A program made the position numbers and the translations under genes. Source: Diphasiastrum complanatum (Eukaryota; Streptophyta; Lycopodiopsida; Lycopodiales; Lycopodiaceae). Taken from it: a DNA stretch of 64,000 nucleotides. The stretch lies in NCBI GenBank assembly GCA_029204225.1, contig CM055097.1, positions 15,003,484-15,067,483 on the forward strand, written 5' to 3'. Numbering within the stretch: position 1 is the stretch's first letter; each line of letters opens with the position of its first letter. The notes beneath the pieces were generated by a model, which ran no database searches, was not told the origin of the DNA, and worked only from the letters and a program-made list of their open reading frames with translations. Below are positions 22,845 to 31,069 of the stretch, one piece after another.

Positions 22845-24942
22845 GGGTTTTTCTAACGTGCCAAAAAGTGAAAAACACCCACCTCTCAGGCCCCCGCTGT
22901 ATCGCAAAAAAATTTGCGATTTTTCACCAGTCGTTTCGAACAACGAAACGCTGTTTCGAAACGGGGTCGTTTCATACGTTCCGTTTCGAACCCGTTTCAG
23001 CATTCGAAATGAGTTTCGATGAAACACTGTGCACATCCAACTTTAACTATATTGTAAAACACATCATATTCGGAATTTTCAAAACCCTACATTATTTCGA
23101 ACTGAGAACTCAAGGGTGGGGTAGAGAGTTGTTCTCCCATGAGGTGGACACTTTCTTACCATTATAAAGAATATTTACTACATGTGCCTCACCACATACA
23201 AATGGTTATTCACCTCCGTGGGATCCCGTAGCTTCTAACAACAATCAAGTATTCACAAACTTTGAGGAACTATTGTCCAAAAGTACATTCAATAGTTTCT
23301 GAAAAAAAATTCCTTGAAGTAATTATTAGGATTAGAACTAGTAGCACTAAAATGACATTGACATTTGCAACCTTCCGTTACTCAAGAAACTAAAATAAAG
23401 ATAAAGGATAAGGATGTGGGATCTTATCCCCAATTCATCTAGTCTAGTATATAAGTAGTAGCTCTCAAGAGATCCACATTCAGTTGTTTTGCTCTGGTTT
23501 GCTCCATTAAGTCCTTTGTGGGAGGCATTGCAGCTCTTTGTAGGATTATTGCTACTTCTCTTGACACTAGGTGTTGTTATTATAGTGTTCTTTGTAGGAG
23601 ATTGTTATACACTCGTCATTGAGTACCAATTTTCTTATATTTAAGGCTTTGTCTATGAATGTGTTCATAACTTGAGTGCTCTTATAATGACTTCTGGTTA
23701 ATTCGCATGTTGGCTTCTCTTAGCCGAAAAAAGTAATGATAAATGTGCCTATATCTTCTTAATATCCAATTTGCTAGAATTTCTCAACACACCCATCTTT
23801 CTTAAAATTTTGTGATCCAACGTTATCATACTTCATAAATCCAAGAAAATTTTGTGATTTCACATCACCACAACTTACACTTGAAAGAGAATGGAAGTAA
23901 GGAACTTAAAGAAAGATGTGATCATTGTGCATATTGAACATTAAGCATCCTCAATCTCTCATAGAGCATGAAATTAGATCCATGCAACACATGAACATGC
24001 AAAATAAAGAAGATGACAAAATTGTTTTGCCACGATACTCACCCCTGGTGAATAGGCCCTTCTTAACTTCCAATACTCAATACCTTGAAGCTCCCTTGCA
24101 ATACGTGATATATGAGTGCTACGAATATAGGCAAGATCCCTTTCTGCTTGCTCAAGTAAGGTCTGCTTGCTCGCTTCGTTTATCCTGTGGATCAAGGAAA
24201 AACTCTTCAAGCTGGAATTTCTTCATAACATAAGGGGTGATCCGCCTTGTGTGTTGTGGTGGTAGAGGGTTCTTGGTGTGGGATTGACCATCCAAGTACA
24301 AAACCATCGGCCACACATGGGCGGTGTCCCAAAAAAAAACATAAAAGAAAAATATAAGGTGTGATTGCCAAGAATCACAGATAGAGAGAATTACTGACTT
24401 CCGCTTGTCAAGACAAACTTTATCAACTTCATAAACCCTAGTTTGCAAAAGAACAGGTACGTAACATAGAGAATGACGAAATGTCAAAACCTGTGAATCA
24501 AGAAAATGACTTTCTTGCTACTGATGGTTGCATCTCGACTTGCCTTGACGAGCCTCTCCCTTTTCTCGTTCTGCAAGGTTTTACAAAAAAAATTGAATAA
24601 CGTATTTAGTTACTGACGTGTGACCTTTCCGAAGGATTATGCTATAGAGTGAAAGGAATGAAACCAATAATTGTGCCATAGCACCTGTTTCCTTTGTAGC
24701 TATTCCTCGCAGATATGTTATGAGCAGATGAGAGAGATATTTTTTACTAGCCTGTGATAGATACAAACTTATACTTCTGAGCTTCGTCTTCATATTTTCT
24801 CTTGAATATCTGGCCTTAAGAAAAGGTTAATGTCAATAAAAAGAGAACTAAATCTATCTTGTTCACCTCGTATACTTACGGTTGCATCTAATTCTGCAGC
24901 GTACTTCTCAAATTGCGAACTCAGTGTGGCATCTGGAGCCAT
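7989..24942 (-). CDS. TSNAX: Translin-associated factor X (TRAX), five coding exons, C-terminus not in view
   Basis: TRAX pairs with translin in C3PO, the octameric endoribonuclease acting on small RNA passenger strands and tRNA fragments; TRAX is the catalytic subunit. Coding exons on the minus strand: 24880-24942, 24491-24570, 24043-24184, 8281-8430, 7989-8190. All four introns are GT..AG and the phases join (exon 2 ends AG of an Arg codon completed by exon 3). Landmarks: RERLVKASRDATISSKK, then ELQGIEYWKLRRAYSPG and LQEFVEAATLVEYCKTGKFL, then VGDLTGELMR near residues 146-155. The acidic residues E98 and E101, in the position of the family's catalytic Glu, are kept. About 212 of roughly 290 expected residues are present. 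Introns are 309, 306, 15,612 and 90 bp. No stops or frameshifts in the joined exons suggests a live gene; expression is not shown. Confidence 0.88.
8281..8430 (-). CDS. TSNAX: TRAX exon 4
   Basis: 150 bp, exactly 50 codons, acceptor GTGCAG, donor GTAAGT. Starts LQEFVEAATLVEYCKTG and ends INVEDYLLG. Carries the two Glu (ExxE) that in animal TRAX are catalytic. Confidence 0.9.
8431..8995. other. Left end of the large TRAX intron, no gene seen
   Basis: AT-rich sequence between exon 4 and the first copia remnant. The phrase CTTATCATGAG occurs twice about 27 bp apart (8907 and 8934). No coding sequence recognised. Confidence 0.5.
8996..10320 (+). pseudogene. Ty1/copia pol remnant (linker, RT, RNase H)
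   Basis: Degenerate copia polyprotein with many stops and frame changes. Visible pieces: the post-integrase linker (WYWQTVKGGEMLEEGECNNQ near 9250), the RT start (KGYEQQEGLEYNETFTVSHL near 9500), KKALHGMKxAPRK near 9715, the catalytic PYVDDFVIIGN at 9863-9895, a jump into the RT/RNase H connection at about 9940, then HWKVAKRVLRYVKRATNYGIG near 10075 and RNase H (GYTNSKxAIDRKDCRSASSY near 10170). Order and spacing are those of Ty1/copia. A deletion between FVIIGN..THLSTDF and WHKLDMQDCKPIS removes much of the thumb. Confidence 0.8.
10425..12050 (+). pseudogene. Ty3/gypsy chromovirus pol remnant (RNase H end, integrase, chromodomain)
   Basis: Starts at the end of RNase H ([20 protein letters not shown]), very like the chromovirus at 1000-1090, then a degraded integrase: CQM-type zinc half near 10935, SIDFVVGLPRTLNGNDAIWV near 11025, DNPKSNGQTKRTNQAMEDML near 11275 and EFAYNSNKHSTTGYKWFMLI near 11385. 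In the catalytic segment Glu of the usual TER(V) is read as Lys (TKRTNQ), so the active site is lost. The C-terminus (KVGQWVYLRNPQDPNAW) and a chromodomain (KKILNTRHKLSRNRLVIKLL, VHWKG, then DDSWEH) end at TGA near 12046. Confidence 0.8.
12060..12540 (+). repeat. Probable 3' LTR of the 10.4-12.0 kb chromovirus
   Basis: TGTCCTTAACGAGCC begins straight after AAATAGGGTGGGA, a good polypurine tract, 10 bp past the chromodomain stop. The right end is not defined by a second copy; 12540 is a guess at where minus-strand gypsy sequence may begin. Confidence 0.5.
12780..13560 (-). pseudogene. Ty3/gypsy RT and RNase H fragment
   Basis: Minus strand. 13552-13268 has RT pieces FAVLPFGLINASNDF and VDILIHSKPFEHLE (the usual VDDILIYS with one Asp missing). 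13218-13015 has the connection YLGHILSINGIKIDSDAIKV, then FKRLIKNFAKVVAPLKN. RNase H-like HAVMMDTSNFAAVVVLLQ follows near 12880-12820. Frames change between pieces. Loss of one Asp from the YxDD-type box means it was inactive even before the frameshifts. Sequence related to this continues to the LTR at 13713. Confidence 0.7.
13713..14197 (+). repeat. 5' LTR of the 13.7-18.8 kb retrotransposon
   Basis: Opens TGTTAGGATCC; ends CTAGCA at 14197 just before TTTGGTATCAAAGC. The end of the LTR plus primer binding site is tandemly duplicated: CTTGGCTTCTAACA ends again at 14266 and is followed by TTTGGTACCAAAGC. The LTR could therefore equally be drawn to 14266, which matches the right LTR's CTAACA better. 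Confidence 0.8.
14200..14213 (+). promoter_or_regulatory. Primer binding site, tRNA-Met(i) type
   Basis: TGGTATCAAAGCTC, one change from the common TGGTATCAGAGC complementary to the 3' end of initiator tRNA-Met. A second copy, TGGTACCAAAGCTC, lies at 14269-14282 after a 69-bp tandem duplication. Confidence 0.8.
15183..15440 (+). pseudogene. Gag fragment of the 13.7-18.8 kb retrotransposon
   Basis: PPRYAGTLQ near 15187 and, in another frame from TGG 15283, RATYQLQDVADNRWQQVKTT followed by TTWVDFKRLFQAQFIPPHAH. This is the core of the retrotransposon Gag (capsid) domain. The two pieces are frameshifted and the protein stops near 15435. No Gag zinc knuckle survives. Confidence 0.7.
15508..17130 (-). 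mobile_element. Truncated LTR element in inverted orientation, partner of 29.4-30.7 kb
   Basis: The minus strand of this block matches the plus strand of about 29385-30725. Its LTR begins (minus sense) TGTTACGGCCATATT at 15811, preceded by polypurine AAGGGAGGAAGAA (15812-15824). LTR sequence continues down to about 15508, where the match stops inside the LTR. The internal part 15812-17130 has no open frame or recognised domain but shares long tracts with the other copy, for example the ATGATTCGTCAATCATAA words near 16590. Internal DNA that is conserved yet noncoding suggests a non-autonomous (LARD-like) family. No second LTR was found. Confidence 0.7.
17131..17632. other. Spacer, no gene seen
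   Basis: Non-coding sequence between the inverted fragment and the hAT end. Contains GGAGTATCGATACTCC (17136-17151), a perfect 16-bp palindrome. No domain recognised. Confidence 0.5.
17633..17790. mobile_element. Isolated left end of a hAT element
   Basis: CAATGTTTCAGGGTCTCGTT, then TACGTCGCTTTGAACGCG and on through a T run to AAGTAGATACATTCAATTTC, parallels the first 160 bp of the complete hAT at 19031 in the same orientation. No matching right end (TGAAACACTG or TGAAACATTG) was found nearby, so it is a truncated relative. Confidence 0.75.
18111..18362 (+). pseudogene. Integrase C-terminal remnant next to the 3' LTR
   Basis: With two or three stops the frame reads SIVALQEQYIIDYGPEHIFE, WRQMTTEKLFDP, VFGSFERITLSEVKWESQDQ and HPRFVIEER. 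It sits where the 3' end of pol belongs, directly before the polypurine tract. I recognise it as retroelement C-terminus by position more than by motif. Confidence 0.45.
18378..18832 (+). repeat. 3' LTR of the 13.7-18.8 kb retrotransposon
   Basis: 455 bp, TGTTAG...CTAACA. About 90 percent similar to the left LTR by eye, with small indels (for example a deletion near 18565 relative to 13905). The divergence implies an old insertion. An exact identity count would date it. Confidence 0.85.
19395..19720. repeat. Degenerate short tandem words inside the hAT element
   Basis: Dozens of variants of AACTTACAA/AAGTTACTA and their complements (for example TTACAACTTACAACTTACAA near 19516, TAAGTAGTAAGTTCTAACTA near 19617) fill the space between the left end and the transposase 3' end; a second patch is at 20295-20350. 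Non-coding, low complexity. Confidence 0.7.
20002..22245 (-). pseudogene. hAT transposase with introns, DUF659 deleted
   Basis: Exons on the minus strand, limits approximate: BED finger 22245-22060 (TCKYCGNTYGG, AHLLRLRGYEIVVC); middle 21990-21613 (HPRFAYMLIVLERLIKVHGS, then WDDARSIVISMQPIYSVLRL and LLYEFMDKLGE before a stop at 21630); 21436-21215 (RDLFLGKWHWFHQPLHAVAC); 21043-20740, the hAT dimerisation domain (PVSWWMKYGNDVPKLQNFAI and ACERNWSVFSLIHTKRRNRL); 20503-20396 (VNPDEIDVAKVPDLPPRSQE); 20218-20002, an acidic Ser/Glu/Asp-rich tail ending MPVPP. The expected DUF659 region between BED and the middle is absent: only about 70 bp separates them. With that deletion and the TAG it cannot act alone. 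Confidence 0.82.
22391..22845. repeat. Compound (CA)n / (CT)n microsatellite in the hAT right arm
   Basis: Alternating CACACA blocks interspersed with CTCCCTCTCTTT units, then about 29 CT units (about 22784-22842). The repeated phrase CACAAACACTCCCTCTCTTT occurs at least three times, so part is a higher-order tandem array. Long open frames across it are artefacts of the dinucleotide repeats. Confidence 0.95.
23325..23745 (+). repeat. Candidate solo LTR
   Basis: Promoter-like sequence with TAGTATATAAGTAG (about 23447), then AGTTGTTTTGCTCTGG, TTGTAGGAGATTGTTATACA and a T-rich stretch, in the usual layout of a copia LTR R-U5. No second copy lies in the window and no TG..CA ends were fixed. Weak call. 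Confidence 0.3.
24043..24184 (-). CDS. TSNAX: TRAX exon 3
   Basis: 142 bp, acceptor CCACAG, donor GTGAGT. Encodes the segment ending ARELQGIEYWKLRRAYSPG, near-diagnostic for plant TRAX. Its downstream intron is 15.6 kb long. Confidence 0.9.
24491..24570 (-). CDS. TSNAX: TRAX exon 2
   Basis: 80 bp between a TTGCAG acceptor and a GTTTTG donor (weak but GT). It encodes NEKRERLVKASRDATISSKK followed by VIFLIH, the conserved first amphipathic helix of TRAX. Confidence 0.85.
24880..24942 (-). CDS. TSNAX: TRAX exon 1 (coding part)
   Basis: 21 codons from ATG at 24942 (MAPDATLSSQFEKYAAELDA...) to a consensus GTAAGT donor. The SQFEKYAAEL stretch matches the usual TRAX N-terminal helix. An in-frame-looking TTAACAG just upstream (24959-24965) could be a 3' splice site of a 5' UTR intron. 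Confidence 0.82.
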
Positions 24943-25260
24943 CGCTCTTTGCTTTTTTTCTGTTAATACAATATGACAAAATAAAGTTTCAATCCAGGCC
25001 CTGTGAATAGCAGCATGGAGACGCGTAAGCAAGTACGTTATAAACACTGGAAAAGGATGAAACTGAAAGTGTCGTCATACTGGACATTGGCATTAAAATG
25101 CACATTATGCGTGTTTTGGAGAAAGAAACCGACCAGCCGGCTCTGCCATGCACAGTCCAAGTATAGGTGACTATTATATTCAACCTTGCGCAGCACCAAA
25201 GCGCACACAACAATCAAATCGTCTTCGTCCGAGCTGCAAAGAAAATGCATTTTCCATCAT
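24943..25260 (-). promoter_or_regulatory. TRAX upstream / 5' UTR region, with an unidentified open frame
   Basis: Upstream of the TRAX start codon. A minus-strand open stretch at 25225-25045 (SSDEDDLIVVCALVLRKVEY, then QSRLVGFFLQNTHNVHFNAN and VQYDDTFSFILF) is preceded by TTTGCAG, a good acceptor. It may be an upstream exon, a 5' UTR exon, or a transposase scrap: SSDEDDLIVVCALVL faintly recalls Harbinger (HARBI1-like) N-termini. I cannot decide. Confidence 0.35.
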
Positions 25261-25639
25261 CCAAACAAATCACGATAAGCAAGAGTTTAATCTGCAGGAA
25301 CTTTGTCAATGAACACTTTCTCACTTATTCTAGCGATGCACGAACAAGTTTGCAACAATGGGACTTGAAATTGCTACTCCGTCCATCACTTTACTCTGCT
25401 ACAGAAAATAAATGCACCAGATATTATATAATGAATGCATCTCAAAATGATGAAGTAAGAAAGCAAAATCATCTATAGAAAGTTTCATGGCATACTACTT
25501 GCAAAAACCTTGTGGGTTTTTTAAAAAAAACTAATCTGATTTGAAATATTGATAAAAAACAAGGTGGGTTCAAGAAGGATTCAAATTGTTGCATTGTAAC
25601 CTATAAGAATCTGAAAGTAGAAAATAACCCACCTCGTAA

Positions 25640-26290
25640 TGCTCAGTGCCAGAGTTTGTGTGTATTTTGGAGGCACCTTCCCCCCAGAATTTTGGAGGCA
25701 CCTCCCCCCCACATAATTTTGTACCACACAGTTCTTAATGCCACAATTTGGCTAACTAAGACATTATGCTGGAATGCCTACATTGACAACTGGCTTAATA
25801 GCCCGTTCTGCCGGAATGACTACTCTTACAGCTAGCTTAGTAGTCCATTCAGGCGAATCACCATCCTTTGCACTTCGCATTACGCAGTGCAGTTCGGGCC
25901 CTGCCCTCGGGCTCCTGCCCTCAGGCAAGGGCCCTCCAAGCACGGAAGGCCCTCAGGTAGGGCCTTCCCCCCCTCACATAAAAACCTATAGATTTTTTTG
26001 CATTGTATTTGAAGGTTGCCTTAAATGGCATAATTTTGTACTTTTGAAAATTATAAGAGCAATAAATACCTTACACATTCGTAAGGTGCTATTAATATTT
26101 TTAAAAATGAATGAATCACCTTACATTTTTTGTAAGGTTCAGTTTCTATTTTTATGAAAGTCACACAAATCTGAACTTACTATTTTTTAAAAGTCGTGTT
26201 TCTAAAAATAGGAAAAAAAAACTGTAGGTATTTACAACGAGAAAGGCCCCCGCCCTGGGGCCTTCCCCTATATTTGCTAGAGCATTAAGC
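25640..26290. other. GC-rich hairpin-bearing segment in AT-rich spacer
   Basis: GGAGGCACCTTCCCCCCAGA is repeated as GGAGGCACCTCCCCCCCACA at 25670-25720. GGCCCTGCCCTCGGGCTCCT...GGCAAGGGCC (25898-25933) can fold. GGGCCTTCCCC (25961) recurs as GGGGCCTTCCCCT (26258). It may be a small non-autonomous transposon, but no defined ends or target duplication were found. Confidence 0.35.
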
Positions 26291-28000
26291 TTATTGTGAA
26301 TATTTGCTAAAAGTTGTTCTTCTTAAGTGATATTGAGCATTAATGTTGTTTTTTAGTTTTTTGAATTGCAATTTTTATTTTTTCATTTTTGAATTATTTA
26401 AATGTATTTTGAACCTACAAAGCAAAGCTTATTGTGATATTTTAAGTCATCGTTTTAGGTTTGTCAGGATAAGGTAACTATTGTGAAGATTTGCTAAAAG
26501 CTAGTGTGTGACTCTTAGGTGAGTTTGAGCATTAAACCGAGGTGATATATCAACCACCTTGTTTCATTTTTTAACTCGAGTGGGAGAGACCTCAACTTTT
26601 AGCACATCTTCATTGTAGGTGCTATTTTGGCAAAGCTAAGAAACAAGACTTTGTGTTCAAGCCCTGGACTATGTGGCCTCAGGAACTAAAAGCCCTTAGA
26701 TTCAAGGTTTGTGAGAAATGGGTCCAACCATGTGCCAAAACGTCTACCTTTCCTCTACGTAAAGTCAATATGAAATGTGTATTGCATTATTTTACTTGGC
26801 AGCCAACATGTGTTGTCTTAATTGCATGTCATTAAAGATAGATAGCATGCAGAACTAGTTATGTTTGTTGATAGATTTGGTATTTCAATTTATCCTGTAA
26901 AACAAACTATTAGAAACTAGTAACCATGATTATGCTATTTGCATGATGAGGACATTAATCCTCCAGTGTTGTATGCCAAGTATGGATTATGGATGGGAAC
27001 TGCTGTTATAACAACTCTTTAATGGTATGTTGTAAGCAGAGGCCTGTTAAACCTCATCTGTATGTTTTTCTGTTCCCTGAAAAATCATTGACAGTTCTAC
27101 TTTCAAATTGGTTTAAACTTTTTGATATGGAAGGATTGAAATGGGGAGCATGCAGATCCTGTTTCTAGCAGAAGACAATGTAACCCTGTGACCAGAAATC
27201 CGTGTTTTGTTGTCTGGAAAAGATTGGAGTTAACCTAATTACTCTAGATAATATTGTATTTCAGTTCACAGAGGTAGCCAAGGACAATAGATTTTGTCTT
27301 AAAAGCTATTGAACTGATAGGCAGCTGAATTTCCTTGCTTGCTGAGGGCTGGAAGACAACCCTGATATTAATTATGGATAATTTTAACGAAGTAATTCTT
27401 AAGCCAGTAAGTAAAAAGAAGGAATAGTCCAATTTTTTTGAAAAAATAGGTAATAATAAGAACTGATCAAAAGTAAAACTGATTTCATTTCCAGTTAAAA
27501 TCCTATGGTGGTTTGTATATCGATATTTCTACCCAGGTATAGGATAAAGATGAAAGTGTTTCAAACTTTTTTCCTACAATAATTCATTTTTTTACATTTA
27601 CTAATGTCATTACGTCTTCTTGATACCTTAGTTGAAAGATTTTCAGAGAACCTAAAATTCTAAGGAGGGAAGAAGAGTGGACATTAGTGGTAGTAAGTGT
27701 GATCGAGAAATGTATTTCGCAATTAGGATTTTAGCAATCCCCTTAATACCAGATATTAATTTCCTGGGTAGGATTCATTTAGTTGAATCAATAACTAATA
27801 TCTTTGGGACCATTGAGTTATCTGTAGTTTTGGATGTCGATTGTGATGTTAGAAGTAGAATCTGATACACGGATTACATTGGATCTGTTAATTGATAGAA
27901 GCTTGTCCCTAGAGTTAATGCTCTTGGATCCAGGGGGATTCGAAGCTTATCATTAGCCAAAAAGATCAGAATGTAATATTGAACCATGTTAATTCTTCTG
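26291..28000. other. AT-rich spacer, no gene seen
   Basis: Short open frames only (for example 26653-26835), none recognised. Part may belong to the internal region of the LTR element whose 3' end is at 30.4-30.9 kb; no 5' LTR or primer binding site was seen. Confidence 0.4.
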
Positions 28001-30413
28001 TCTAAATCACTGAATCAAGTGTGGATTTGTGGTATCCATCTGATAGGCATGTCAGCCATCTAAATAAATGGATTCTCCAATATTTGGGAACAAGAGATAA
28101 TATCCTATAATAATTATAGGACAAGTAGAAGATCAGTACTGGATCTCTAGAATATCAAATAAGGCAGTTAAGGATTTTCTGGAAGGAAAAGCTGATGGTA
28201 TGGGATATCAATAATTCTGGAAACAGAATTCTAGGACTGTAAAGATCTGATGATCACTGGTGTGTTTTAGTACCTAGTCGCGATATGGAAAAAATAAAAC
28301 CGTCTAATCAAATGTGGGGTATTTTGAAAAATTTTGAGGTTTAATCTAGATCCCAAAGTGGTATTTCATTATTTACAAAATCAGAGGCCCTCAAAACTAT
28401 TTCTCGCTTATTTATTTAATCCTTTACTTCTTAGTAATTTCTCGAATATAAGACATCAGACTAATTTTTATGATTCTTTCCAGCGTGAAGTTATTCTTCT
28501 GAAAGACTGTTATGTCATATAAATTACTACTTATGTGAATAGACTTGGAATTCAGATAAATTCTAAGGTCAAAGTATTTCAATGTCTTAAACCTTAGATA
28601 TCTCTGTCACATAAATGGATTTCAATGGAATGATTGTACGTACTGTCACTCGAATTGAAAATATTTGAAGGAAAATTCTTGTTCATAATAGAGTGAATCC
28701 TTTATTGGAATGCACTTCTTATTGACTTTTCTTGGATTTAGATATTTTCATATATCATCTTTCCAGTTAAATGAGATTTGGTCTAAAAGTAATTTCGGAT
28801 AGATTCACAGTAAGATACCTGATTGAAACTTTTCAAAAAAGAGAAATTCTCTAGAGATTGTGTGGAGAATCTGGAACTAGAACAAGTTTGAAAGTTGAAT
28901 CATTGTCTATAAGTAGTACAGCGAATGGTCAAAGGTTACTAATTTCATTTTGGTTGGAATAGAAGTAAGTTTGATCAGAAGTTAGGTCTAAGAGTTATGT
29001 ATTGGATCAACCTACTCTTAGTTTGAGTACTAGGATCAGAAAGGGGTTGATTGAATGGGTGAAATTATGTAATTAGGGGTAAGTTGGATTGGAACACTGT
29101 TGAGATTGAATGTTATCTGTCTCAAAGATTTCTCGAATATGTCATTTACTCATGAGAAATAGAAAATATTTTGTAGCTGAGTTACAAGATCTCAGTGAGA
29201 TATGTGAGTAACATATGTGAGTTCTTGAGGAATCTACCAGATAATAATGTGTTTATGTACTGGGTCATAGTGAGATTATTCACATATGTGCACGATTAAT
29301 CCTGTATAAATCTATTGTGTATTCCCAGTTATTTGGGTTATTTGGTGCACTTAACCTAGTCCGTGAACATAGGCACATGATCAAGTATTGTTTTGACATA
29401 TACTTGCAGAGTTAACGGATCTTTCTATGAAAGATTTATGAGTTAACTAATAAATGATTTGGATAAGGATCTAAATGTGGTGTTATACATGTATAATTAA
29501 AAGCTGCACTTGGACATTGAGATTTCTTAATCATAAATAATTAACTTGAGTAGTTGATTACTCCAGGATGAAGTTGAATGATAAAACAATCAATGTGATG
29601 AGGATTCACCAGAAACTGATAGTTTTGTTTTATTTTGCTTGTAAGATGCATGATTAGTGAATCATTTGGGTTCATGAATTAAAATTATGTGCATTGGATA
29701 TACAGTATTCTTGGGATAGAGTATTCCTTAGTTCAGGAATAGACTCAGCTCATTAGTGATTGTATCCCAAAGCGCTCAATTGGATAACGAATCATAATGA
29801 ATCCAAGAATAATATCTGAATTGATATTTAGCAGGACTTTGAGTATCTAGATGTGATTCTGGATTGTAATCTAAAGTTCTTGTAGTTGAAGATGATTGTC
29901 ATTTTGGTATGTGTTCAATCTTTAATTACCAGTGGTTATAGAACTTAGATCTTGCATTTCAGTTAAAGAATCATGTTTGAAGAATATTTTTAAATCTAGT
30001 ATTATCTTAGTGGAAAGATTTTGGAATGATTCTTACTTTTCTTGAGTTATGTTGGACATATACTCCAGTATCCTGTAAATGATCAAGTATGGTTTTGGAT
30101 TCCAGAAAATTATGATTAACGAATCATATGAATCTAAATATTTATGATTGATGAATCATAAATAGATACTTAATTATTGTCAGAGGATTCAAAGAAATGG
30201 TGATGATTCTTAAGTTTGATGATTAATTCTTGATCTGTTAATTTGAGTAAGAATTCAGAGAAATTGGTTTATCTCTGAGTACTTGTTTGATGTGAAAGTC
30301 AAACTAAGGATAAAGATTTTCTCGGTTAATATTGAAAGTTAAAGGAACTATTCCTGTCATTATTTCCTGTCTTGAGGAGCTTCTAAGAATAGAAGCAGTT
30401 TAAAGAGAGAAGA
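28001..30413 (+). mobile_element. Non-coding internal region of the LTR element (plus-strand copy)
   Basis: At least 29385-30413 is the inverted partner of 15812-17130 (for example TACTTGCAGAGTTAACGGAT at 29401, the reverse of a tract near 17110, and the ATGATTGATGAATCATAAAT words near 30146). It ends in the purine tract AAAGAGAGAAGAA (about 30401-30413) right before the LTR. Upstream to about 28 kb the sequence has the same texture but no second copy to prove it. There is no open frame longer than about 60 codons, so the family looks non-autonomous. Confidence 0.55.
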
Positions 30414-30900
30414 ATGTTATGGCCATATTTGGTTAAGGACCTAGAATAGTTCTAATATGGTAGACCGGCCCTCCAGTACTTGAGATTATTGGTCACGCCA
30501 TGCTTTAATTCCATGTCAAGGCCAATTTGTGACTAATTACCTTGAGAGGACCCATACACTCTAATTGAGACATTTGGAGCATTGCATGTCTGTGTGACAG
30601 ATATAGGCAGGAGGACTGCATGAAGAGATGAGACCATTTATAGTTGACCTGCATGGGGGTTGCATGGTTTTATGCACAAGACTCTACTCTCTATATAATG
30701 AGGTGGGGATTCTCCCGTCGACATATTGGGTTTAGGTTACCAGTTTCTCTCTTCTCCTCTTGCTTCACATGGCATGGCTTGGGGGCTAGATCCAGGTTTG
30801 ATCTAGGATTGGTTGGGCGGTTTGGCTCCATAGTCTCTCTTATTGTGTTCTCCTATCCTCAACTTAGAGGCAATCCTTTAGGGTCTTTATAGCTTGCCAA
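30414..30900 (+). repeat. 3' LTR of the non-coding element (plus-strand copy)
   Basis: Opens TGTTATGGCCATATTTGG; contains CTCTCTATATAATGAG (about 30685-30700), a TATA box, then a T/C-rich R-U5. The first 310 bp match the minus strand of 15508-15811. The right end is uncertain. A third, more diverged copy is at 61970-62400. Confidence 0.65.
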
Positions 30901-31069
30901 TGTAAAAAAGAAATCAAGTAATCCCCAATGTGTCACCATCGTTAATAAATATTTAAAATTTCGTCTTCGTTTGCATTTGGATGTTTATTAAAAAAATAGA
31001 TAATGTCTTTTTGCAAGACAACAGATGACACCTTTGTTGTTATCAAGATCGCTTGTCGTATTTGATACA

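Larger units (their letters stand above)
19031..23029 (-). mobile_element. hAT DNA transposon with TIRs and 8-bp target duplication
   Basis: Left end CAATGTTTCA (19031-19040), right end TGAAACACTG (23020-23029), inverse CAGTGTTTCA: a 10-bp terminal inverted repeat with one mismatch. The flanking 8-mers are identical, TGCACATC at 19023-19030 and 23030-23037, the target duplication length of hAT. Both subterminal regions are rich in GTTTCGAAAC-like words, likely transposase contact sites. The 3,999-bp element encodes a transposase on its minus strand (same sense as the TRAX gene whose intron it occupies) but lacks the DUF659 part, so it is probably non-autonomous. The perfect target duplication argues for a fairly recent insertion. 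Confidence 0.92.

Noticed and set aside
22466-23167. 233-codon plus-strand frame rich in His-Thr and Leu-Ser repeats
   Set aside because: It is a reading of the (CA)n/(CT)n microsatellite in the hAT element's right arm; no protein family and no context.
25660-26280. Helitron or MITE based on GC-rich hairpins
   Set aside because: No TC start, CTRR end, inverted termini or target duplication could be fixed.
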